Assembly: GCA_029879665.1 (NCBI GenBank)
Contig: JAOUPW010000134.1
Location: 1-6,183 of the forward strand
Direction of reading: 5' to 3'
DNA from: Rhodospirillales bacterium
GTDB taxonomy: Bacteria; Pseudomonadota; Alphaproteobacteria; Rhodospirillales; JAOUPW01
Length of the DNA stretch: 6,183 nt
The translations under genes were made by a program, and so were the position numbers. Positions 1-4,977 of the stretch are shown here, piece by piece (the stretch's first letter is position 1; each line of letters starts with the position of its first letter). The notes beneath the pieces were generated by a model, which worked only from the letters and a program-made list of their open reading frames with translations, had not been told where the DNA came from and did not search any database.

Positions 1-950
1 TTGTCGGCGTCGTATTAAGCAGTTTAAGGCACATCGGATGGCGTTTTGTTTTTTACATGCCGTTTCTGGTGATTGTCGCATTGTCAGCCACTTTCCTGAC
101 CACGCCGGGTTTGTTTCTAGATCCCGTTCGTGTCGTTAATACGTATTTTCTCGAAGCTGGATCATACTTTTCAGACCGGGGTTCCCTATACCCATATTCG
201 ATTGTTGGATTTGGAGCCCATGTTTTTGCCAATCTTGATTATCTATTCAGCGTCGTTTTTTCCCGCTATGCACCGATATCGATCCCCTTGTCCTGTGCCG
301 CGATAATCGGCATTTATGACTATGCGCGGCGGAATACGCCGCAGTTTGTGGTGATTGCTTCGTTTGTCGGTGTCTATTTCCTTTTTATATCATCGCCGAG
401 GTTGATGCAGGCAAGAAACTTGATGACGCTGGTGCCGTTTCTCGCCCTGTTCATGGCCCGGGGGATCGTGGTGTTGTATTCAATTCGATGGGCCAGACCT
501 TTTTCCCAGGCGGCAATCGTATTGTTTTTGACGGTCTCGGCGGGGGTTAATTCCCTTTGGCTTTTTTCGTCCGCCGCAACAGTTTTCCCCAGAAGTGCGG
601 AAAGCGAGATCGAAAATCTGCGCCTCTATATTAAGGCACGACCGGATTGGAATTTTGTTTTCAGTCCGGAAATAAAATCCGCCCTGTCTGCGGGCACAAT
701 CCCGGACATGGTAAAGGCCGGTGCGTCTTCTCCCTATTGCGTTCTTTTTTACCGCGAGGTCAATTTCCCTACGCGGAACTATACCGGAATCCAGGCAAAC
801 ATTGACGGCTATTACACGGCGGTCCTTTCCTCGATGGAGGTAAATTACGATTATTACCCGACCTGGACCGGACGCAATTCCAACTGGAGGATTCTGATCC
901 TGCCTCTGGAAAAAAGTCGAAAGATGGGATTCGCAAAATGCGATGCGTGA
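1..950 (+). CDS. GT-C glycosyltransferase-like polytopic membrane protein, 5'-truncated
   Basis: The reading frame is open from position 3 with no stop before the first ATG (57), so the gene starts outside the window; 315 codons are visible, ending at TGA 948-950. The fragment has about five hydrophobic segments: around the ATG at 57, at codons for YAPISIPLSCAAIIGIY, QFVVIASFVGVYFLF, LMTLVPFLALFMARGIVVL and QAAIVLFLTVSAGVNSLWLF. A soluble, Tyr/Trp-rich C-terminal tail of roughly 120 residues follows. A basic residue followed by a hydrophobic run of the form RNLMTLVPFLALFMARG is typical of the late membrane helices of GT-C enzymes (PMT/ArnT-like, GT39/GT83), which transfer sugars from polyprenyl-phosphate donors on the periplasmic side. 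The catalytic N-terminal loop with its acidic motif is not in the window, so function and substrate cannot be assigned. Codons look AT-richer than in the other genes here. It could instead be another family of polytopic O-antigen or glycan-assembly protein. Confidence 0.6.
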   Translation, partial: VGVVLSSLRHIGWRFVFYMPFLVIVALSATFLTTPGLFLDPVRVVNTYFLEAGSYFSDRGSLYPYSIVGFGAHVFANLDYLFSVVFSRYAPISIPLSCAAIIGIYDYARRNTPQFVVIASFVGVYFLFISSPRLMQARNLMTLVPFLALFMARGIVVLYSIRWARPFSQAAIVLFLTVSAGVNSLWLFSSAATVFPRSAESEIENLRLYIKARPDWNFVFSPEIKSALSAGTIPDMVKAGASSPYCVLFYREVNFPTRNYTGIQANIDGYYTAVLSSMEVNYDYYPTWTGRNSNWRILILPLEKSRKMGFAKCDA

Positions 951-969
951 TCGTCAGCGATACTCGAGA

Positions 970-1320
970 TCAGGGCGAGCTGGCGCAATCAATGCAAAGA
1001 GGGGTCGCCGGATCGTTTTCCAGCCGTTTTGGGGCGATATCTTCTCCGCAGGTGCCACAGTATCCGTAGCTGCCTGTTTCAATCCGCTTCAGGGCCGAAT
1101 CAATCTTTTTCAACTCGATATTTCTTCGCCGTTCCGTTTCCAGGGCCATGGCCTGTACCTGAAGGGCATCCATCCGGGACAGCCGCCCAACCGCGGTCTG
1201 GTCAAGCTCCACGGGCTTGCGGGCTTCTTCGCTGCTTTCTGCGTCTTTCAGCAATTCCTGGCGAATTTCAAGGAGCCGGGTTTTGTATTTATTGAGCTCG
1301 GACGCTTTTAAGCTGTTCAT
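970..1320 (-). CDS. DksA/TraR-family C4 zinc-finger regulator (short form)
   Basis: A 116-residue protein with the DksA/TraR layout: an N-terminal alpha-helical hairpin (about residues 1-80) and a C-terminal zinc finger with four cysteines, C88-x2-C91-x17-C109-x2-C112, the spacing of DksA itself. The hairpin tip carries VELDQTAVGRLSRMDALQ (residues 37-54), well known in short alphaproteobacterial members. The segment GSYGYCGTCGEDI leads into the finger. Proteins of this family enter the RNA polymerase secondary channel and change initiation at selected promoters, in DksA's case together with ppGpp. Whether this one does so is inference, because it lacks the longer N-terminus of the 151-residue E. 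coli protein and the exact DksA tip motif is not obvious. The ATG at 1320 is the only credible start; its Shine-Dalgarno is poor (a GGA about 11 nt upstream). It is convergent with the membrane gene on its left (19 bp between stops) and divergent from the cytochrome gene. Confidence 0.9.
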   Translation of the reverse strand: MNSLKASELNKYKTRLLEIRQELLKDAESSEEARKPVELDQTAVGRLSRMDALQVQAMALETERRRNIELKKIDSALKRIETGSYGYCGTCGEDIAPKRLENDPATPLCIDCASSP

Positions 1321-1340
1321 TTTATGCGTGTCCGCAGTGG

Positions 1341-1356
1341 TTAACCAGAAGGTTAA
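1341..1356. promoter_or_regulatory. Perfect inverted repeat TTAACC-AGAA-GGTTAA in the leader of the DksA-like gene
   Basis: Two 6-bp arms separated by 4 bp form a perfect dyad about 20-35 bp upstream of the ATG of the DksA-like gene and downstream of its candidate -10. In the minus-strand RNA it would fold as a 6-bp stem with a UUCU loop, preceded by a U-run. The left arm also lies within a second palindrome, TGGTTAACCA (1338-1347), so two pairings compete. It could be an operator or an RNA hairpin controlling translation. It is not a terminator, because the T-run precedes the hairpin in the transcript. Confidence 0.35.
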
Positions 1357-1384
1357 AAAGTCCCCCTCTAACTCCAGAGCAGTG

Positions 1385-1390
1385 ATTATA
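1385..1390 (-). promoter_or_regulatory. Candidate -10 (TATAAT) for the DksA-like gene
   Basis: The minus strand reads a perfect TATAAT preceded by GGG, about 65 bp upstream of the ATG, implying a leader of around 55-60 nt. No good -35 is found 16-18 bp upstream (GGCGCC lies there), so the promoter may need an activator. The same GGGTATAAT context recurs upstream of fliN. This rests on the sequence only. Confidence 0.4.
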
Positions 1391-1517
1391 CCCTGATTCT
1401 AGGGATCGGCGCCATTATCTGAAAAGCCGTTTAATTGTTTAAAATCATAAGAATAGAAATATTTCCATAGCTCATTCCGGCACCTGCCATATTTTTTTTG
1501 CCACTCCACGATATACT

Positions 1518-1544
1518 CCAGGAGAAGCATAGGAGGTCCTGGTG
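1518..1544 (+). promoter_or_regulatory. Strong Shine-Dalgarno AGGAGGT with GTG start, inside a hairpin
   Basis: AGGAGGT at 1531-1537 lies five bases (counted after AGGAGG) before the GTG at 1542, which fixes the cytochrome start despite the non-ATG codon. CCAGGA (1518-1523) and TCCTGG (1537-1542) are perfect inverted copies. The mRNA could therefore form a 6-bp stem with a 13-nt loop that displays AGGAGG and places the G of GTG in the stem. Confidence 0.6.
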
Positions 1545-2255
1545 CGTTTTTCATTTATAGCCTTTTTATTCGTCGTCATGGGCGCGATGCTGGTCTCCGC
1601 CACCGGCAGGAATGAAGCTGATGCCGCCTCAGGCAGCAATGAAGTCGAAGCGGCGCTGGTCCTTAAGCCCGACCTGAAAAACGGGCTCAGGGTTTTTGCA
1701 GTTTGCGCCGCCTGTCATTCGCCGGAAGGATGGGGGGTCAGTGACGGCTCGATTCCGGTGATCGCCGGACAACTTCGGACGGTCATTATCAAGCAGCTCG
1801 CCGATATCCGTGCCGGCAACCGCAATGTGCCGGAAATGTTTCCCTTCGCCATGCCCAAGGCCCTTGGCGGCGTTCAGTCTTTAGCCGATGTTGCCGCCTA
1901 CATTTCTCGTTTGCCAATGCCGGCGGAAAATCATACCGGGCCCGGCACCAACCTTGATTATGGCAAGAGCCTTTACCGGACCCATTGTCTTCGCTGTCAC
2001 GGTAAAAACGGAGAAGGCAATGATGAGAAATTTTACCCCCGGATACAGGGCCAGCATTATGCCTATTTGTTCCGGCAGTTCACCCACATCAGGGACGGGC
2101 AGCGCCGGAACGCCAATCCGGAAATGGTGGCCCAGATAAAAGATCTCAGCCCCGGGGGCATGGCGGCGGTGCTGGATTATGTTTCACGCCTGAAACCGGC
2201 GCGGGACAGGGTCGCGCCACGAGGATGGAAGAACCCTGATTTCAAAAAAAACTAA
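1542..2255 (+). CDS. Secreted dihaem cytochrome c, c4 type
   Basis: A 237-residue protein with an N-terminal hydrophobic export signal (MRF then a run to about residue 20) and two tandem cytochrome c domains. The haem attachment motifs are C55-A-A-C58-H59 and C149-L-R-C152-H153. Likely axial methionines are M99 in the first domain (NVPEMFPFAMPKAL) and M195 in the second (NPEMVAQI). Each motif is followed by the GxG-type turn (SPEGWG, GKNGEG), and each domain ends in an AAYIS/LDYVS helix. Two homologous halves of about 90 residues with this layout are characteristic of cytochrome c4, a periplasmic electron carrier to terminal oxidases or other reductases. No oxidase or partner gene is adjacent, so its redox partner is unknown. 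It stands alone between a divergent regulator and a convergent dinF. Translation starts at GTG with a strong Shine-Dalgarno. An alternative reading is a c-type subunit of a dehydrogenase, but the twin-domain pattern favours c4. Confidence 0.92.
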   Translation: MRFSFIAFLFVVMGAMLVSATGRNEADAASGSNEVEAALVLKPDLKNGLRVFAVCAACHSPEGWGVSDGSIPVIAGQLRTVIIKQLADIRAGNRNVPEMFPFAMPKALGGVQSLADVAAYISRLPMPAENHTGPGTNLDYGKSLYRTHCLRCHGKNGEGNDEKFYPRIQGQHYAYLFRQFTHIRDGQRRNANPEMVAQIKDLSPGGMAAVLDYVSRLKPARDRVAPRGWKNPDFKKN

Positions 2256-2277
2256 ATCAGCTATGGCCGTCAGTTTT
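2248..2277. terminator. Possible bidirectional terminator between convergent cytochrome c and dinF
   Basis: AAAACT (2248-2253) and AGTTTT (2272-2277) are inverted copies around an 18-nt loop. An A8 run (2244-2251) lies at the left and TTTT at the right, so each strand's transcript would end in a U-run (longer for the leftward dinF transcript). A second, overlapping dyad CTGATTT/AAATCAG (2236-2242/2254-2260) competes. Stems are AT-rich and weak. Position between two stops only 14 bp apart is the main support. Confidence 0.3.
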
Positions 2278-3598
2278 CGCCGATGGATTTTTCGATTTTC
2301 GGATACACCCGTCCCAGGGTCAGGGCGCGGGCGACCATGAACCCCATGAAGGCCAGCCACAGGCCGTGGTTGCCGAATTCAGGCACCAGCAACACAAGCA
2401 GCCCGGCAAATACCGCCAGCGAGACCATCATGGCATTGCGCATGTCGGCGCTACGGGTCGCGCCGATAAAGATTCCGTCCAGCTGATAGCTCCAGACGGA
2501 AACCACGGGAAGGATCACGACCCACGTCAGGAAATCCCTGGAAACCGCCCTCACCTCGGGCATATCGGTGATGGTATCGATGACCAGCGTCCCGAGAATA
2601 AGATAGGCAGCTGAAAAAGCGGCTGAAAACACCAGCGCCCAAAGGCTGGTGGCGCGCACCGCTTTGCGGAAATTTTCCCGGTTGCGGGCGCCGATGGCAT
2701 CGCCGGTCAATGCTTCGGCGGCATGGGCAAAGCCATCCAGGGCGTGGCCGGTAATGCTCTGAAAATTCAAAAGCACGGCGTTGGCGGCAAGGATGACCTC
2801 GCCCATGCGGGCGCCGATCGCGGTCACCAATCCAAAGGCGGAAATCAGGCACAAGGTCCGGATAAAGATATCCCGATTGACGGCGAACATCCGCCTGAGT
2901 AGATCCGCCTGAAAGATCAGACTTTTGCGCCATGTGCCGCCGATGGCCGGTAATTTTCGTGAAACCAGCCAAAGCCCAAGAATCACGGCGCCCGTTTCCG
3001 CGATCAATGTCGCCCAGGCGACGCCGGCGACACCAAGCCCCAACCCCATCACGAACCAGAGATCGAGCACAATATTGATTCCGTTCATGGCGATTTGCAA
3101 AATCAGGGCGGCCCGGGTGTTGTGAATTCCGATGAACCATCCCAAAAGAGCGTAATTGGCCAGTGCCGCCGGCGCCCCCCAGATGCGGATATGGAAATAG
3201 GTTTCGGCCAGGGAGTCTACTCTGTTCCCGGCGTCAATCATGGCCAAGGCGCCCCAGGCGATGGGAACTTGAACCGCGATCAGGATCAGCCCGAGGGCGG
3301 TGGCCAACATCAGCGCCCGGGCCAGCGTGGCGCGAACCTCATCCACATTCCCCGCACCCTGGGCCTGGGCGGTAAAGCCGGTGGTCCCCATGCGCAGGAA
3401 TCCGAACCCCCAATAAACGAAACTGAAGATCAGGGCGCCGATGGCGACGGCGCCGATGTAGTGCGGTCCCGGCAGATGACCAACCACGGCGGTATCGACA
3501 GCGCCCAGTAACGGGACCGAAATGTTGGACATCATAATCGGGCCGGCCAACCGCCAGACTCGGCGATTCCAATTAGGTCCGCTTTCGTTATTTTTCAT
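2270..3598 (-). CDS. dinF: MATE-family efflux transporter, DinF subfamily
   Basis: A 442-residue polytopic inner-membrane protein, the usual MATE length, with about 12 hydrophobic segments in two homologous halves. The N-terminal WRLAGPIMMSNISVPLLGAVDTAVVGHL (residues 15-42, conserved Asp at 35), the LRMGTTGFTAQA segment (68-79), LGWFIGIHNTRA, INIVLDLWFVMGLGLGVAGVAWAT and the C-half YQLDGIFIGATRSADMRNAM match segments I recall from E. coli DinF. MATE proteins are Na+ or H+ driven antiporters exporting cationic drugs and metabolites; DinF has been linked to oxidative-stress and bile-salt tolerance. The substrate here is unknown. In E. coli dinF follows lexA, but here no lexA is present and no LexA-like box was recognised. 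It starts 28 bp after fliN on the same strand, without a clear promoter between, so co-transcription is likely. The ATG at 3598 has no visible Shine-Dalgarno, but the next Met would cut into the first helix. Confidence 0.93.
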   Translation of the reverse strand: MKNNESGPNWNRRVWRLAGPIMMSNISVPLLGAVDTAVVGHLPGPHYIGAVAIGALIFSFVYWGFGFLRMGTTGFTAQAQGAGNVDEVRATLARALMLATALGLILIAVQVPIAWGALAMIDAGNRVDSLAETYFHIRIWGAPAALANYALLGWFIGIHNTRAALILQIAMNGINIVLDLWFVMGLGLGVAGVAWATLIAETGAVILGLWLVSRKLPAIGGTWRKSLIFQADLLRRMFAVNRDIFIRTLCLISAFGLVTAIGARMGEVILAANAVLLNFQSITGHALDGFAHAAEALTGDAIGARNRENFRKAVRATSLWALVFSAAFSAAYLILGTLVIDTITDMPEVRAVSRDFLTWVVILPVVSVWSYQLDGIFIGATRSADMRNAMMVSLAVFAGLLVLLVPEFGNHGLWLAFMGFMVARALTLGRVYPKIEKSIGEN

Positions 3599-3626
3599 AT
3601 GTGAATGGGATCGGTGAGAAGCAGGT

Positions 3627-3932
3627 TTAGGATTTGTTATATTTGCTTTTCAAAATTTCAGTCATGGTTACGCCCAACTGTTCACCGACGAGAACCAACT
3701 CGCCGCGCGCGACCAACTGGCCGTTGACGAACACATCAATGGAATCACCGACCCTGCGGTCCAACTCGACCACATTTCCCGGTTTCATGGTCATCAGGCG
3801 CCGGACGGGAACGTCGGTTTTGCCGAGAACGGTGGTAACTTTTACAGGAATGTCGGCCACCACCTGCATGTTTGTATCGTCACCCAGAGGATTGCGTTTC
3901 GGCATTGCCCCCGATCCGTTGTTGTCAGCCAT
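3627..3932 (-). CDS. fliN: Flagellar motor switch protein FliN
   Basis: A 101-residue protein made almost entirely of one SpoA (FliN C-terminal) domain, residues about 24-95, after a short polar N-terminus. Diagnostic segments are VKVTTVLGKTDVPVRRLMTMKPGNVVELDR (31-59), DVFVNGQLVARGELVLVGEQLGV (66-88) and TEIL near the end. FliN forms the base of the flagellar C-ring with FliM and FliG and takes part in rotation switching and export. The length is normal for alphaproteobacterial FliN, and the frame and stop are intact, so this looks functional. It is oddly isolated: no fliM, fliG, fliF or fliH is within the window, and dinF follows 28 bp downstream. The ATG at 3932 has a modest GAGACGG Shine-Dalgarno five to six bases upstream. 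Candidate promoter and CtrA-like site lie upstream. A related SpoA-domain secretion protein is possible, but the match to FliN is better. Confidence 0.92.
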   Translation of the reverse strand: MADNNGSGAMPKRNPLGDDTNMQVVADIPVKVTTVLGKTDVPVRRLMTMKPGNVVELDRRVGDSIDVFVNGQLVARGELVLVGEQLGVTMTEILKSKYNKS

Positions 3933-3986
3933 GAAATCCGTCTCTTTTCCGTTTCCGGGGCAAAAGCGCCCGTTGATGGGAAGATT

Positions 3987-3992
3987 ATTATA
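3987..3992 (-). promoter_or_regulatory. Candidate -10 (TATAAT) of fliN
   Basis: A perfect TATAAT on the minus strand, preceded by GGG, lies 54 bp upstream of the fliN ATG and implies a leader of about 45-50 nt. No TTGACA-like -35 is found at 16-18 bp spacing. Instead a CtrA-box-like element occupies that position. The flanking 21 bp closely match the promoter region of the DksA-like gene. Confidence 0.5.
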
Positions 3993-4005
3993 CCCGGATT
4001 TAGGG

Positions 4006-4020
4006 TTGAAAAACGCTTAA
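4006..4020 (-). promoter_or_regulatory. CtrA-box-like element TTAA-N7-TCAA upstream of fliN
   Basis: Read on the minus strand the site is TTAA, seven bases, TCAA, seven of eight matches to the alphaproteobacterial CtrA consensus TTAA-N7-TTAA. It ends 13 bp before the TATAAT, so it covers the -35 region where activating CtrA sites usually sit. CtrA controls flagellar genes in Caulobacter and relatives. Short AT-rich motifs arise by chance, so this remains a candidate. Confidence 0.35.
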
Positions 4021-4051
4021 TCCACATTCGGGAAGATATTCAGGGATTCCG

Positions 4052-4127
4052 CCACCTCCCAAGGGGGTGGGGCGCCGATTCGGGGGCGGGGTTACAACAT
4101 GCCGGCGAATCGGGTCGGGTGTGACCC
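4052..4127. repeat. Cluster of hairpins in the pssA-fliN spacer
   Basis: Three inverted repeats lie within 76 bp just after the pssA stop. CCACCTCC with GGGGGTGG (4052-4059/4063-4070) makes an 8-bp stem with one G-T pair and a 3-nt loop. CCGATTCG with CGAATCGG (4075-4082/4106-4113) is a perfect 8-bp stem around 23 nt. GGGTC with GACCC (4112-4116/4123-4127) overlaps the second and excludes it. No T-run follows any of them in the leftward direction, so they are not classic intrinsic terminators. They may still protect or end the psd-pssA transcript. Confidence 0.45.
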
Positions 4128-4135
4128 CGGAAAGG

Positions 4136-4945
4136 TCATTCCCCGTCGTCCAGATCCTCCGCTTTCGCAGGGGGGGATTTCCTCTGCAATGCCTCGGCCT
4201 GCTTTTTCAGCGAGCGGAAGGAGCGGATGCTGAGCGGAAAAGAAGCGGCATACAGGATCATGACCACCGAAATAGTCGGCCACGGCTCGGCCACTAGAAA
4301 GGCAGCGAATATGCCGACAAACAGAAGAGTCGGCAAAACCCAGGGGAGGGGAACCCTAAAGTTCTTGAAGGAATAAGTCGGAATCCTGCTGACCATCAGG
4401 ATTGAAACGGCAATCAGGAACAGGGTCGTGACTTCCGGTCTGATTAAGATATCCCGGCCAAATTGAAATGACAGGATCATCGGCAACAGGACCAATCCCG
4501 CAGCCATCGGTGCCGGTACGCCACTGAAAAAATTGTAGGCCCAGACCGGAAGATCAGGCTGTTCCATATTGGTGTTGAAGCGGGCCAGCCTGAGTGCGCA
4601 GCAGATGCTGTACAACACGACCAGGATCCAGCCGAAGCGGCCAGCTTCCTGCATCGACCACAAGTATAACATCATCGCGGGTGCAACCCCGAAACAGATA
4701 AAATCGGAAAGGGAATCCAGTTCAGCGCCGAATTTGCTGGTTCCTTTCAGGATGCGTGCGATCCGGCCATCCAGTCCATCCAGTATGCTCGCGACGACAA
4801 TGGCGATCACGGAAAGTTCCCAGCGGTCCTGGAGCGCAAAGCGAATTGCCGTCATGCCTGCGGACATCGCCAGCAGGGTCAGGATATTGGGAATCATCTT
4901 GTTAAATGACATTCCCTTAAGGCGTTCTTTGGATGTTGGATTCAT
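4136..4945 (-). CDS. pssA: CDP-diacylglycerol--serine O-phosphatidyltransferase
   Basis: A 269-residue inner-membrane enzyme that makes phosphatidylserine from CDP-diacylglycerol and L-serine, releasing CMP. The full CDP-alcohol phosphotransferase signature D-x2-D-G-x2-A-R-x8-G-x3-D-x3-D is present: D56, D59, G60, A63, R64, G73, D77 and D81, so all four metal-binding/catalytic aspartates are intact. About eight hydrophobic segments follow the type II (integral-membrane) PssA pattern rather than the E. coli phospholipase-D-like form. The residues CCALRLARFN (about 114-123) and YNFFSGVPAPMAAG are also typical of this subfamily. The C-terminus is a charged cytoplasmic tail (KKQAEALQRK to DDGE). 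It follows psd by 32 bp on the same strand, so substrate-making and substrate-using enzymes are probably co-transcribed, although the gene order puts the second enzyme first. The ATG at 4945 has GGGGGGAG nine bases upstream. A second Met at residue 12 has AAGGGA directly abutting it and is less likely. Confidence 0.96.
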   Translation of the reverse strand: MNPTSKERLKGMSFNKMIPNILTLLAMSAGMTAIRFALQDRWELSVIAIVVASILDGLDGRIARILKGTSKFGAELDSLSDFICFGVAPAMMLYLWSMQEAGRFGWILVVLYSICCALRLARFNTNMEQPDLPVWAYNFFSGVPAPMAAGLVLLPMILSFQFGRDILIRPEVTTLFLIAVSILMVSRIPTYSFKNFRVPLPWVLPTLLFVGIFAAFLVAEPWPTISVVMILYAASFPLSIRSFRSLKKQAEALQRKSPPAKAEDLDDGE

Positions 4946-4954
4946 GGAACGGCG

Positions 4955-4962
4955 CTCCCCCC
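4955..4962 (-). promoter_or_regulatory. Shine-Dalgarno of pssA
   Basis: GGGGGGAG on the minus strand lies nine bases before the ATG at 4945 and favours this start over the internal Met at codon 12. It falls within the 32-bp psd-pssA gap, which holds no promoter-like sequence that I can see. Confidence 0.5.
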
Positions 4963-4977
4963 TGCTGGGTTCTATCC

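Larger units (their letters stand above)
1321..1541. other. Divergent intergenic region, DksA-like gene / cytochrome c
   Basis: No open reading frame or RNA gene is seen in these 221 bp. The left half serves the DksA-like gene, with the -10 and leader dyad listed separately. The right half is strongly AT-rich. It contains a dyad TTTAA-TTGT-TTAAA (1430-1443), a 10-bp palindrome GAAATATTTC (1456-1465) and a run of eight T (1492-1499). A loose promoter match for the cytochrome gene is TTGTTT (1435-1440) with AATATT (1458-1463) at 17-bp spacing. It is weak and overlaps the first dyad. Confidence 0.5.

Noticed and set aside
951..969. Terminator between the convergent first gene and the DksA-like gene
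   Set aside because: Only a 5-bp TGATC/GATCA pairing around a 14-nt loop can be drawn, with no T-run on either strand.
943..1311. 122-residue plus-strand open frame beginning at an ATG inside the end of the first gene
   Set aside because: It is antisense to the DksA-like gene, has no ribosome-binding site or recognisable domain, and the minus-strand frame encodes a clear C4 zinc finger.
1341..1356. CtrA box in the DksA-like leader (TTAA-N8-TTAA)
   Set aside because: The spacing is eight, not seven, and the site lies downstream of the candidate -10, so it is better described as a plain dyad.
2451..3140. 229-residue minus-strand open frame inside dinF
   Set aside because: Its product is Arg/Gly-rich and low in order, as expected for an out-of-frame reading of a GC-rich gene; the MATE frame is intact across the whole stretch.
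3095..3511. 138-residue plus-strand frame antisense to dinF
   Set aside because: It has Gly/Gln/Pro-rich composition, no domain and no start signals, and is a shadow of the MATE gene.
3842..4027. 61-residue minus-strand frame overlapping the start of fliN
   Set aside because: It runs through the candidate fliN promoter and into fliN in another frame, with no Shine-Dalgarno and no recognisable product.
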